Source: Amycolatopsis pretoriensis
GTDB taxonomy: Bacteria > Actinomycetota > Actinomycetes > Mycobacteriales > Pseudonocardiaceae
NCBI RefSeq assembly: GCF_900107925.1
Contig: NZ_FNUJ01000001.1
Span: 806,001-870,000 of the forward strand
Reading direction: 5' to 3'
DNA length: 64,000 bases
Shown: positions 27,355-35,643 of the stretch, in pieces
Layout: each line of letters starts with the position of its first letter
Numbering within the stretch: position 1 is the first letter of the stretch
Made by a program: the position numbers and the translations under genes
The notes under the pieces: model-generated
The model's database searches: none
What the model was told of the DNA's origin: nothing
The model's input: the letters and a program-made list of their open reading frames with translations, nothing else

Positions 27355-28536
27355 ATGTCGGGGAGCAGGCGCCGCACCGTCGCGGACCCGCCGAAGCTGG
27401 CCGTGGTCGGCACGTCCGGCTACGCGTTCAGCTACCTGCACCGCGCGCGCATCCTGCACGACGAAGGGCTCGTGCGGTTCGCCGGGATGGCCGACATCCG
27501 GGTGCCCTCGGCGGCGGCGATCGCGCTGCTGCCCGAGGGCGGCACCGCGCACGTCGGCGTCGACGACCTGCTCCGCCGCTGCCGGCCCGACATCACCGTG
27601 GTCGCGACGCCGCCGCACGCGCACGTCCGGGTCGGCGGCGCGGTCCTGCGGGCGGGTGGCGACCTGCTGCTGGAAACCCCGCCGGTGCTCGACCTCGCCG
27701 GGTTCCGGACGCTGTCCCGGCTGGCCGCGGAGAACGGATCGGCGTGCCAGACCGGGTTCCAGAGCTTCGGGTCGCCCGCGCTGCCGGTGCTGCGGGCGGC
27801 GATCGCGGCGGGCCGGCTCGGCGAGATCGCCGGCGTCGGCGCGGCCGGGGCGTGGATCCGCACCGACGCCTACTACCGCCGCAACCCCTGGGCGGGCCGC
27901 CGGTGGCTGGACGGCGAAGCGGTCGTCGACGGCGCGCTGACCAACCCGTTCTCCCACGCCGTCGCCACCGCACTGCTCGTCGGCGGGGTCGGCGGGCGCG
28001 ACCCGGCGGAGATCGCCCTGGAGCTGTACGGCACGCGGGACATCGAAGCCGACGACACGGCGTGCCTGCGCATCCGCTTCGACCGCGGGCCCGAGATCGT
28101 CGTCGCCGCGTCGCTGTGCGCCGAGCAGGACCACGAGCCCTACGTCGTGGTGCACGGCAAGAAGGGGCGCGCGAAGTTCTGGTACAAGAGCCACCGGCTG
28201 GAGCTGGACGACGAGCGCGTCCACCTCGGCGAACCGGTGGACCTGCTGCGCAACCTCGTCGCCCACCACCGCGACCCGGCCGGGGTGCCGCTGCTCGCGC
28301 CGCTGCCGGCCACCCGCGCGTTCGCGTCGGTGGTCGAGGCGGTGCGGGACGCGCCCTCGCCGGCGCGGATCCCGCCGGGCTGGATCCGCACGGCGGGCGA
28401 GGGGGCGAGCCGGCACCCGGTGGTCCGGGGGATCGGCGAGGAGGTCGCCGTCGCCGCGGATCGCCTCGCGCTGTTCTCCGAAATCGGCGTCCCGTGGGCG
28501 AATGCCGTCCGCCGGGGCGCGCAACGCACCGGGTAA
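27355..28536 (+). CDS. Gfo/Idh/MocA-family protein lacking the EKP lysine
   Basis: The 393-residue protein is an NAD(P)-dependent sugar dehydrogenase homologue: VVGTSGYAFSYLH (nucleotide fold), TVVATPPHAHV and a C-terminal sheet domain. At the conserved EKP catalytic motif it reads LLETPPVLD, with Thr108 (codon 27676-27678) instead of Lys. The paralogue at 32407, which shares GFQSFGSPA, WAGRR and ALTNPF, keeps the Lys. Catalysis may therefore be lost or changed. ATG 27355 has GGAG upstream. It has its own promoter and lies between a pectate lyase and the transporter operon. Confidence 0.85.
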   Translation: MSGSRRRTVADPPKLAVVGTSGYAFSYLHRARILHDEGLVRFAGMADIRVPSAAAIALLPEGGTAHVGVDDLLRRCRPDITVVATPPHAHVRVGGAVLRAGGDLLLETPPVLDLAGFRTLSRLAAENGSACQTGFQSFGSPALPVLRAAIAAGRLGEIAGVGAAGAWIRTDAYYRRNPWAGRRWLDGEAVVDGALTNPFSHAVATALLVGGVGGRDPAEIALELYGTRDIEADDTACLRIRFDRGPEIVVAASLCAEQDHEPYVVVHGKKGRAKFWYKSHRLELDDERVHLGEPVDLLRNLVAHHRDPAGVPLLAPLPATRAFASVVEAVRDAPSPARIPPGWIRTAGEGASRHPVVRGIGEEVAVAADRLALFSEIGVPWANAVRRGAQRTG

Positions 28537-28587
28537 CGCCGCCCCGGTGCTCACCGCGCTGACAGCCCGCTCCGGACCGGTGGTGCT

Positions 28588-28599
28588 GTAAGCGCTTTC
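28588..28599. promoter_or_regulatory. LacI-type operator, distal site
   Basis: GTAAGCGCTTTC is a 12-bp near-perfect palindrome (one mismatch) 63 bp upstream of the transporter operon -35. It matches the core of the palindrome at 27159-27192 and the site at 37008. Confidence 0.6.
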
Positions 28600-28661
28600 T
28601 CAAGCTGCCCGAATATCGGCATAACCGTTGCTGCACAAGGGTTATTGCGCCGTTTCGGCCG

Positions 28662-28714
28662 TTGACACGTGCCGCGCGCACTGCCTACCGTGAGCGCGCT
28701 GACAGCGTTTTCAG
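28662..28714 (+). promoter_or_regulatory. Transporter operon promoter and proximal operator
   Basis: TTGACA (28662-28667), an 18-bp spacer and TACCGT (28686-28691). CTGACAGCGTTTTCAG (28699-28714) directly follows and covers the predicted start site; it looks like a degenerate AAGCGCTT-type palindrome. Together with the site at 28588 it could allow looping repression. Confidence 0.6.
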
Positions 28715-28746
28715 AAAAAGCTGACCGGCTGAGAACGGAGAGCTCG

Positions 28747-30027
28747 ATGCGTCGGACAAGACAGCGGCGGACCCTCGTCGCGCTGGCCGCGGTGGTGCCG
28801 CTGCTGCTGACCGGGGTGGCCGCGTGCGGCTCGGACTCCGGCGGCGGCGGGGACGTGACGATCACGTTCGTCTGGTGGGGGAGTGACGGCCGGGCGAACC
28901 TGACCAAGAAGGCCGTCGAGCTGTTCCAGCAGAAGAACCCGAAGATCAAGGTGCAGACGTCGTTCTCGGCGTACGCCGCCTACTGGGAGAAGCTGGCGAC
29001 GCAGACGGCGGGCGGGAAACCGCCGGACGTCCTCAACGTCGACACGCGCTACCTGGCCGAGTACGGCGGCCGCGGGGTGCTGGCCGACCTGAACCAGGGC
29101 GCCGGGAAGTCGGTCTCGCTGGCCGACGTCAACCCCGAGCTCGCGGCCACCGGCGTCTACCAGGGCAAGCGGTACGCCGTGCCGTGGGCGCAGAACACCC
29201 CGGCGATGCTCTACGACCCCGCCGCGTTCACCGCGGTGGGCGCGGACCCGGCGAAGGGCCTCACCTGGGACCAGTACGCCGACGCGACGCGGAAGGTGAG
29301 CGCCGCCGGCGGCGCCCGCGGCACGACCGACTTCGGCATCCTCGACACCCCCCTGGAGATCTGGCTGCGCCAGCAGGGCAAGCAGTTCTACACCCCCGAG
29401 GGCAAGCTCGGCTTCGCCGCCGACGACCTGCGCCGGTACTGGCAGCTGGCGGGCGGGTTCCGCGACAGCAAGGGCGCGTCCCCGGCCGACGTCACGGCGT
29501 CCTACAACACCTCGCCCGAGCAGTCGCCGCTCGGCAAGAAGCTGACCAGCTCCGAGTTCGCCTACGACAACCTCCTGCCCGCCTACCAGAAGGCCTACGG
29601 CAAGCCGCTGAACGTGGCGCCGTACCCGACCGCCGCGAACGGCGACCTCGGGCAGTACCGGCGGCCGTCGATGTTCCTGTCGGTGTCCGCGCGCAGCCGG
29701 CAGCAGGAGGCGGCGGCGAAGCTCGTCGACTTCCTGGTCAACGACGCGGAAGTCGGCAAGATCGTCGGCACCGACCGCGGCCTCGCGCCCAACCTCAAGG
29801 TCCGCGCGCAGCTCGCGACGAGCGCGAAGGGCGCCGACAAGACGCTCTACGACTACGAAGCCGCACTCGAACCGAAGCTCGGGGCCGCGCCGCCGGTCCC
29901 GCCCAAGGGCGCCGGCTCGATCCAGAAGCTCCTCCAGCGCACCTACGAGGAAGTCGCGTTCGGCCGGATGAGCATCGACGACGCCGTCACGCGGTTCATG
30001 TCCGAAGCCGAGAAGGCGCTGGGCTAG
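28747..30027 (+). CDS. ABC transporter sugar-binding lipoprotein
   Basis: The 426-residue precursor has a lipobox LTGVAAC with Cys27 as the lipid-modified residue, followed by a Gly-rich linker and VTITFVWWGSDGRANL, the usual opening of family 1 solute-binding proteins for oligosaccharides. The domain continues to the end (AYDNLLPAYQKAYGK, SMFLSVSARSRQQEAAAKLVDFLVN). It would capture pectin-derived oligosaccharides outside the membrane. ATG 28747 has GGAG upstream. It is the first gene of the importer operon; the adjacent permease starts at the next base. Confidence 0.92.
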   Translation: MRRTRQRRTLVALAAVVPLLLTGVAACGSDSGGGGDVTITFVWWGSDGRANLTKKAVELFQQKNPKIKVQTSFSAYAAYWEKLATQTAGGKPPDVLNVDTRYLAEYGGRGVLADLNQGAGKSVSLADVNPELAATGVYQGKRYAVPWAQNTPAMLYDPAAFTAVGADPAKGLTWDQYADATRKVSAAGGARGTTDFGILDTPLEIWLRQQGKQFYTPEGKLGFAADDLRRYWQLAGGFRDSKGASPADVTASYNTSPEQSPLGKKLTSSEFAYDNLLPAYQKAYGKPLNVAPYPTAANGDLGQYRRPSMFLSVSARSRQQEAAAKLVDFLVNDAEVGKIVGTDRGLAPNLKVRAQLATSAKGADKTLYDYEAALEPKLGAAPPVPPKGAGSIQKLLQRTYEEVAFGRMSIDDAVTRFMSEAEKALG

Positions 30028-31002
30028 ATGACGACCGTGCGCACCCCGGACCCGCCGGTCGCCACCGAGGCGGCCGCGCGGGTCCGGCGGCGGGATCGCC
30101 CGGCCGGACGCCGGCGCCGGAACCAGCCCGAGGCCTTCGCGTTCCTGACGCCCTGGCTGCTCGGCGCGGTGGCGCTGACCGTCGGCCCGATGGTCGTCTC
30201 GCTCTACCTGTCCTTCACCGACTACGACCTGTTCACCGCGCCGAAGTGGGTCGGCTTCGGCAACTTCACGCACATGTTCACCGACGACGACCGCTACCTG
30301 CAGTCGGTCAAGGTGACGCTCGTCTACGTCCTGGTTTCGGTGCCGCTCAAGCTGACGGTGTCGCTGCTGGTGGCCATGCTGCTCAACACCCGCCGCGGGG
30401 CCGGCGGCTTCTACCGCGCCGCGTTCTACGCGCCGTCGCTGCTCGGCGCGAGCGTCGCGGCGGCGCTGGTGTGGCGGGCGCTGTTCATGGGCGGCGGCCC
30501 GGTGAACGAGGTGCTGGCCTTCGCCGGCTGGCACACGCCGAGCTGGGTGGACGACCCGCGGTTCAGCCTCGCCTCGATCGTCCTGCTCGGCGTCTGGCAG
30601 TTCGGCGCGCCGATGGTGATCTTCCTGGCCGGGCTCAAGCAGATCCCGGCCGAGCTGCACGAGGCGGCCGCGATCGACGGCGCCGGCGCGTTCCGCCGCT
30701 TCCGGCACATCACGCTGCCCATGCTCTCGCCGGTGATCTTCTTCAACCTGGTGATGGAGGCCATCCACGCGTTCCAGGCGTTCACGCCGGCGTTCGTGAT
30801 CGGCGGCGGCCGCGGCGGCCCGGCCGACGCGGACCTGTTCTACACGCTCTACCTGTACGAGGTCGGCTTCCAAGACTTCCACATGGGGTACGCGTCCGCG
30901 ATGGCGTGGGTGCTGCTGGTCGTGATCGCGATCGTGACGGCGATCGTGTTCCGCACGGCGAAGCTGTGGGTGTTCTACGACGATGCCGAGGAGCGCCGAT
31001 GA
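30028..31002 (+). CDS. ABC sugar transporter permease 1
   Basis: The 324-residue MalF-like membrane protein has six predicted helices and the EAA loop EAAAIDGAGAFRRFRHITLP that contacts the ATPase. The Arg-rich N-terminal tail (residues 1-35) is cytoplasmic. It starts directly after the binding-protein stop and overlaps permease 2 by 4 bp. No ATPase gene is present in the operon; such importers in actinobacteria share a general ATPase (MsiK type) encoded elsewhere. Confidence 0.93.
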   Translation: MTTVRTPDPPVATEAAARVRRRDRPAGRRRRNQPEAFAFLTPWLLGAVALTVGPMVVSLYLSFTDYDLFTAPKWVGFGNFTHMFTDDDRYLQSVKVTLVYVLVSVPLKLTVSLLVAMLLNTRRGAGGFYRAAFYAPSLLGASVAAALVWRALFMGGGPVNEVLAFAGWHTPSWVDDPRFSLASIVLLGVWQFGAPMVIFLAGLKQIPAELHEAAAIDGAGAFRRFRHITLPMLSPVIFFNLVMEAIHAFQAFTPAFVIGGGRGGPADADLFYTLYLYEVGFQDFHMGYASAMAWVLLVVIAIVTAIVFRTAKLWVFYDDAEERR

Positions 31003-31844
31003 CGGTGGTGCCCCGCTCCGCGCGATCGGTGGGCTGGCACGTCCTGTGCGTGGCCGGCGTGCTCGTCGTGCTGTACCCGCTGGTGTGGCTGGCGTTCGCG
31101 TCGGTCAAGCCGCCGGACGAAATCCTGTCGCGGCTGTCGCTGCTGCCCACGCGGTTCGTCTTCGACGGCTACACGAAGGGGTGGGAAGGCGCGGCCGACG
31201 TCGGGTTCGGCCGGTTCTTCCTCAACTCGGTGCTCGTCGCCGGGTTGTCGGTCCTCGCGAACGTGCTGTCGTGCTCGCTGGCGGCGTACGCCTTCGCGCG
31301 GCTGAAGTTCCGGTTCCGCGGCGCGCTGTTCGCGTTCATGATCACGACGCTGATGCTGCCCTACCACGTCACGCTCATCCCGCAGTACGTGATCTTCCAG
31401 CAGGCCGGCCTGGTCAACACGTTCGTCCCGCTGATCCTGCCGAAGCTGCTCGCCACCGAGGCGTTCTTCGTGTTCCTCATCGTGCAGTTCATGCGCGGGA
31501 TCCCGCGCGAGCTGGACGAAGCGGCGACCATCGACGGCTGTTCGGTCTACCGGACGTTCTGGCACGTCGTGCTGCCGCTGTCGAAACCGGCGCTGGTGAC
31601 GACGTCGATCTTCACGTTCATCTGGACGTGGAACGATTTCTTCACGCAGATGGTGTACCTCAACGACACGGAGAAGTTCACCGTGCCGCTGGGCCTGCGG
31701 CTGTTCGTCGACACGAGCAGCGAGTCCGACTTCGGCGCGATGTTCGCCATGTCGGCGCTCGCGCTCGTGCCGATCGTCCTGTTCTTCCTCGCCTTCCAGC
31801 GCCTGCTGGTCGAAGGCGTCAGCACCAGCGGCCTGAAGGGGTGA
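30999..31844 (+). CDS. ABC sugar transporter permease 2
   Basis: The 281-residue MalG-like permease has six helices, the EAA loop EAATIDGCSVYRTFWHVVLP and a typical C-terminus (FFLAFQRLLVEGVSTSGLKG). It pairs with the upstream permease, whose stop codon overlaps its ATG. Together with the lipoprotein it forms the membrane and capture parts of a CUT1-type oligosaccharide importer. Confidence 0.93.
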   Translation: MTVVPRSARSVGWHVLCVAGVLVVLYPLVWLAFASVKPPDEILSRLSLLPTRFVFDGYTKGWEGAADVGFGRFFLNSVLVAGLSVLANVLSCSLAAYAFARLKFRFRGALFAFMITTLMLPYHVTLIPQYVIFQQAGLVNTFVPLILPKLLATEAFFVFLIVQFMRGIPRELDEAATIDGCSVYRTFWHVVLPLSKPALVTTSIFTFIWTWNDFFTQMVYLNDTEKFTVPLGLRLFVDTSSESDFGAMFAMSALALVPIVLFFLAFQRLLVEGVSTSGLKG

Positions 31845-31849
31845 CGGCG

Positions 31850-32410
31850 ATGCGATCGACGGAGTGGCGCACCGGGCTGGCGGACTTCTCGGACTGCCTG
31901 CTGACCGGCCTGCTCGTCGCGCTGGCGGCGGTGCCGGTGGTGACCGCGCCGCCGGCGTTCACGGCGGGCTGCCGGGCCCTCGACCGGTCGCGCCACGGCA
32001 TCGGACGTCCATTGTGGACGACGTTCTGGGCCGATTTCCGCGAGACCGCGCGGGGTGGTTCGCTCTTCGCGCTCGGGTGCCTCGCCGCCGTGGTGGTGTT
32101 CGCGGTCGACCTCGAGGTCGCCGCCTCGATGCCGGGCGCGGGTGTGCTGCGGCCGGCGTTGTGGGCGCTGGCCGCGGTGGCCGTCGTCGTCGCGGTGCGG
32201 ACCTGTGCGGTCGTGGCGACCGGGGAACCGTCCTGGCGCCGCGCGGTGGTGACGGCGGCCCGCGAGACCGCGGCGGCGCCGGGGAACGCCTTGCTCCTGG
32301 CCGGGGCGGCCGGCCTCTCGGTGGTGCTCGTGTGGATGCTGCCGATCCTGGCGCTGGTGGTGGCCGGGCCGCTGGCCCTGGCCGCGGTGGCGACCGGCGG
32401 GCCCCGATGA
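31850..32410 (+). CDS. YesL-like (DUF624) membrane protein
   Basis: The 186-residue protein has four or five predicted helices, and its opening (DFSDCLLTGLLVALAAVPVVT) and size fit the YesL/DUF624 family. In Bacillus yesL is next to rhamnogalacturonan transport genes, so its presence between pectin-sugar permeases and catabolic genes agrees with a role in the same uptake system. Its biochemical role is unknown. ATG 31850 has GAAGGGG upstream; GTG 31841 is possible. The stop overlaps the next ATG. Confidence 0.65.
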   Translation: MRSTEWRTGLADFSDCLLTGLLVALAAVPVVTAPPAFTAGCRALDRSRHGIGRPLWTTFWADFRETARGGSLFALGCLAAVVVFAVDLEVAASMPGAGVLRPALWALAAVAVVVAVRTCAVVATGEPSWRRAVVTAARETAAAPGNALLLAGAAGLSVVLVWMLPILALVVAGPLALAAVATGGPR

Positions 32411-33510
32411 CCCCAGCGGTGGTCGTGTTCGGCACGGCCGGGTACGCGCGCACGCACCTGCGCCGGGCCCGGGCGCTGCACGAGCGGGGCGAGCTCGTCC
32501 TGGCCGGGGCGTGCGACGTCCGCGAACCACCGGACGGCGACCTGGTTCCGGTGTTCACCCACGACCCGGCCGAACTGCTGGCGCGCGTGCCGGCGGACAT
32601 CGCCGTGATCGCCACCCCGCCGCACACGCACCTGCCCCTGGCCCGCCTCGCGCTCGCCGCGGGCTGCCACGTGCTCGTGGAGAAACCGCCGGTGCTCGAC
32701 CTGGCGGCGTTCGACGAGCTGACCGAGCGGGCGCGCGGGCGGGCCTGCCAGGTCGGGTTCCAGAGTTTCGGCTCGCCCGCGGTCGGGGTGATCCGGGCCG
32801 CGCTGGCCCGCGGCGCGATCGGGGCGGTCACCGGGATCGCCGCCGCGGGCGCGTGGATCCGGCGTGACCGCTACTTCGCGCGCACCGCGTGGGCGGGCCG
32901 GCGCCGGCTCGACGGGCACGCGGTCGTCGACGGTGCCCTGACCAACCCGTTCGCCCACGCCGTCGCGACCGCCTTGCTGCTCAACGGCACCGCCGGCGCG
33001 CTGCCCGAGCGGACCACCGTCGAGCTCTACCGCGCCCGCGACATCGAGTCGGACGACACCGCGTGCGCTCGCCTGTGCTTCGCCGGCGCACCGGACGTCG
33101 TGGCCGCCGCGACCCTCGCCGCCGAAGCCGACCACGAACCCTACGTGCTGATCCACGGCACCGACGGCCGGATCCGGTGGCATTACAAGACCGACGTCGT
33201 CCTCATCGACGGCGAGCCGGTGCAGGCCGGACCGCCCGAAGACCTGCTGGCGAACCTCGTCGGCCACCTCCGCGACGGCGTCCCGCTGCTCGCCCCGCTG
33301 GACGCCACCCGCGCGTTCACCGCACTGGTCGAGGCCGTCCGCGACGCGCCGGAGCCGCGGCGGCTGCCCCACGCCCGGGCGGTCGGCACCGGGCCGGACC
33401 GCCGGTTCGTCGTGCCGGGCGTCGATCGCGCGGTCGACGACGCGGCCGAGCGGCTCGCCCTCTTCTCCGAACTCGCCCTGCCCTGGACCCCCGCCCGAGA
33501 GGAGAGGTGA
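32407..33510 (+). CDS. Gfo/Idh/MocA-family oxidoreductase
   Basis: The 367-residue NAD(P)-dependent dehydrogenase has VVVFGTAGYARTHL, AVIATPPHTHLPLA and the catalytic motif VEKPPVLDLAAFDEL with Lys93. It is a close paralogue of the protein at 27355, from which it differs by keeping the EKP lysine. It probably oxidises or epimerises a pectin-derived sugar. It overlaps its neighbours by 4 bp and 1 bp within the operon, which indicates tight coupling. Confidence 0.9.
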   Translation: MTPAVVVFGTAGYARTHLRRARALHERGELVLAGACDVREPPDGDLVPVFTHDPAELLARVPADIAVIATPPHTHLPLARLALAAGCHVLVEKPPVLDLAAFDELTERARGRACQVGFQSFGSPAVGVIRAALARGAIGAVTGIAAAGAWIRRDRYFARTAWAGRRRLDGHAVVDGALTNPFAHAVATALLLNGTAGALPERTTVELYRARDIESDDTACARLCFAGAPDVVAAATLAAEADHEPYVLIHGTDGRIRWHYKTDVVLIDGEPVQAGPPEDLLANLVGHLRDGVPLLAPLDATRAFTALVEAVRDAPEPRRLPHARAVGTGPDRRFVVPGVDRAVDDAAERLALFSELALPWTPAREER

Positions 33511-34715
33511 TGCGACGCTGCGCGATCGTCGGACTGGGTTCCCGCGCCGAGCTGTTCGCCCGCGCCCTGGCCGGTTCGCCGCGAGCCGAGCTCGCGGCCT
33601 TCTGCGACCCGAACGAAACCCGCATGCGCGTCCACAACGGCTGGCTCGGCACGGCGGTGCCTGGCTACCGGCCGGACGACTTCACCGCCATGCTGGCGAA
33701 GGAACGCGTCGACCTCGTCGTGGTGTGCTCGCCCGACCACACGCACGCGGACTACGTCGTCGCCGCGCTGCACGCGGGCTGCGACGTCGTCACCGAAAAG
33801 CCGATGACCACCGACGTCGACGGCGCACGCCGCATCCTGGCGGCCCGCCGCGAGACGGGACGCTCGGTGCGCGTCGCCTTCAACTACCGCTACAACCCGG
33901 TGCACCGGCGCGTGCGGGAGCTGCTCGCGGCCGGCGCGATCGGGGAGGTCGGCTCGGTCGAGTTCAGCTGGCTGCTCGACACCGCCCACGGCGCCGACTA
34001 CTTCCGCCGCTGGCACCGCGACAAGGCGAACTCCGGCGGGCTGCTCGTGCACAAGTCCGGGCACCACTTCGACCTGGTCAACTGGTGGCTGGGCCGCGGC
34101 CCGGAGACGGTGTTCGCGTTCGGGCGCTTGTTCTTCTACGGCGAGGGCACCGGGCACACCGACGACCGGTTCGCCCTCGACCTCGATGCCTCGCCCCGCC
34201 TGCGCGCGCTCTACCGCGACGCGGAGCACGAGGACGGCTACGTCCGGAACCAGGACGTGTTCGCGCCCGGCGTCACGATCGAGGACGACGTGTCGGTGCT
34301 CGTCCGCCACCACGGCGGGGTGGTCCTGAACTACCACCTGCACGCCTATTCGCCGCGCGAGGGCTACCGCGTCGCGTTCTCCGGCAGTGAAGGGCGGCTC
34401 GAACTGGACGTCCGGGAGAACGAGTACCCCACGGACGCCGGCGAACCCGGCCGGGCCGTCCTGACCGTGCAACGGCACTGGGAGCCGGCGGAAGCCGTGT
34501 TCGACGGCGTTCTCGGCGAAGGCCATGGCGGCGGCGACGAGCGGATGCTCGCGGAACTCCTCGGCGACGCCGAACCGGACGAACTCGGCTGCGCGGCCGA
34601 CCACGACGCCGGCCTGCGGGCCCTGCTCACCGGCCTGGCCGCGAACCGGTCCCTGGCCACCGGCCGCCCGGTGCCGGTGGCGGAACTGCTCGCCGAGACC
34701 GGGGACCGGGCGTGA
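33510..34715 (+). CDS. Gfo/Idh/MocA-family oxidoreductase, second type
   Basis: The 401-residue protein is a more distant member: AIVGLGSRAELFARAL, VVCSPDHTHADYV, TEKPMTTDVDGAR (Lys97), and the substrate-domain motif GGLLVHKSGHHFDLVNWWLG, whose HKxxHHxD stretch is typical of a sugar-dehydrogenase branch often found with uronate and lyase genes. It probably acts on a different intermediate from its operon partner. ATG 33510 follows GAGAGGAG. It overlaps PmoA-like gene start by 4 bp. Confidence 0.9.
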   Translation: MRRCAIVGLGSRAELFARALAGSPRAELAAFCDPNETRMRVHNGWLGTAVPGYRPDDFTAMLAKERVDLVVVCSPDHTHADYVVAALHAGCDVVTEKPMTTDVDGARRILAARRETGRSVRVAFNYRYNPVHRRVRELLAAGAIGEVGSVEFSWLLDTAHGADYFRRWHRDKANSGGLLVHKSGHHFDLVNWWLGRGPETVFAFGRLFFYGEGTGHTDDRFALDLDASPRLRALYRDAEHEDGYVRNQDVFAPGVTIEDDVSVLVRHHGGVVLNYHLHAYSPREGYRVAFSGSEGRLELDVRENEYPTDAGEPGRAVLTVQRHWEPAEAVFDGVLGEGHGGGDERMLAELLGDAEPDELGCAADHDAGLRALLTGLAANRSLATGRPVPVAELLAETGDRA

Positions 34716-35632
34716 GCCGCGCGGCGGTGGGCGACGGGACCCTGGAGCTGGCCGAAGACGACGACGGCGCGGTGCGCGTCCGCCTGGGCGACCTCGTCCT
34801 GGCGGAGTACGTCATCGCGCCGCCGACACCGGCCGGGGACTCGCCGAAGCCGTACCTGCACCCGCTGCGGACCACCGCGGGCGAGACCGTGACCGCGGTC
34901 CGGCCGCACGACCACACCTGGCACAACGGCCTGCAGTTCACCATGGCCCACCTGTCGGGCGAGAACTTCTGGGGCGGCCGGACCTACGTGCGCGGCCGCG
35001 GGTACACCCCGCTCGACAACAACGGCACGATCGGCCACGTCCGCTGGGAGAGCATCGTGTGCGCGGCCGGGCACTGCGAACTGCGCCACGAGCTGGCCTG
35101 GCGCACGGCGGCGGGGCGGCGGTGGCTGACCGAGCACCGCACGCTGCGCTTCGGCGACGTCTGGGCGGACAGCTGGACCCTCACGTGGTCGAGCCGGCTG
35201 CGCAACACGAGCAACCAGGAGCTGCGGTGGGGGAGCCCGGTCACCGAGGGCCGCGAGACCGCCGGGTACGGCGGGCTGTTCTGGCGCGGCCCGCGCTCGT
35301 TCGTCGGCGGCGCCGTCCGGACGTCCGACGGCCGCTCAGCCGAAAGCGCGATGGGCCACCGCGCGCCGTGGCTCGCTTTCACCGGCCGCCACGACGAAAG
35401 CCTGCGCACTTCGACGCTGCTGTTCGCCGACAGCCCGGCGAACCCCGGCTTCCCGACCGCCTGGTACGTCCGCGCCGAGCCGTTCCCGGTGGTCAGCTTC
35501 GCCGCCACCTACCACCGGCCGTGGCTGCTGGAACCGGGCGAGGAGCTGACGCTGACCCACCACGTCGTCGTCGTGGACGGCGACCCGCAGCCCGCCCGGC
35601 TGGCCGAGCTCGCGGCCCGGGCGGCCGAGTAG
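34712..35632 (+). CDS. PmoA/DUF6807 family protein
   Basis: The 306-residue protein begins at a GTG overlapping the previous stop. Motifs such as HPLRTTAGETVTAVRPHDHTWHNGL and LSGENFWGG match the DUF6807 (PmoA-related) family, which is commonly found with sugar-oxidoreductase genes and has a galactose-mutarotase-like beta-sandwich. The clustered His residues in PHDHTWH may bind a ligand or metal. The function is unproven. Last gene of the tight operon; 11 bp separate it from the second pectate lyase. Confidence 0.8.
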   Translation: MSRAAVGDGTLELAEDDDGAVRVRLGDLVLAEYVIAPPTPAGDSPKPYLHPLRTTAGETVTAVRPHDHTWHNGLQFTMAHLSGENFWGGRTYVRGRGYTPLDNNGTIGHVRWESIVCAAGHCELRHELAWRTAAGRRWLTEHRTLRFGDVWADSWTLTWSSRLRNTSNQELRWGSPVTEGRETAGYGGLFWRGPRSFVGGAVRTSDGRSAESAMGHRAPWLAFTGRHDESLRTSTLLFADSPANPGFPTAWYVRAEPFPVVSFAATYHRPWLLEPGEELTLTHHVVVVDGDPQPARLAELAARAAE

Positions 35633-35643
35633 AAGGAGCCGAC

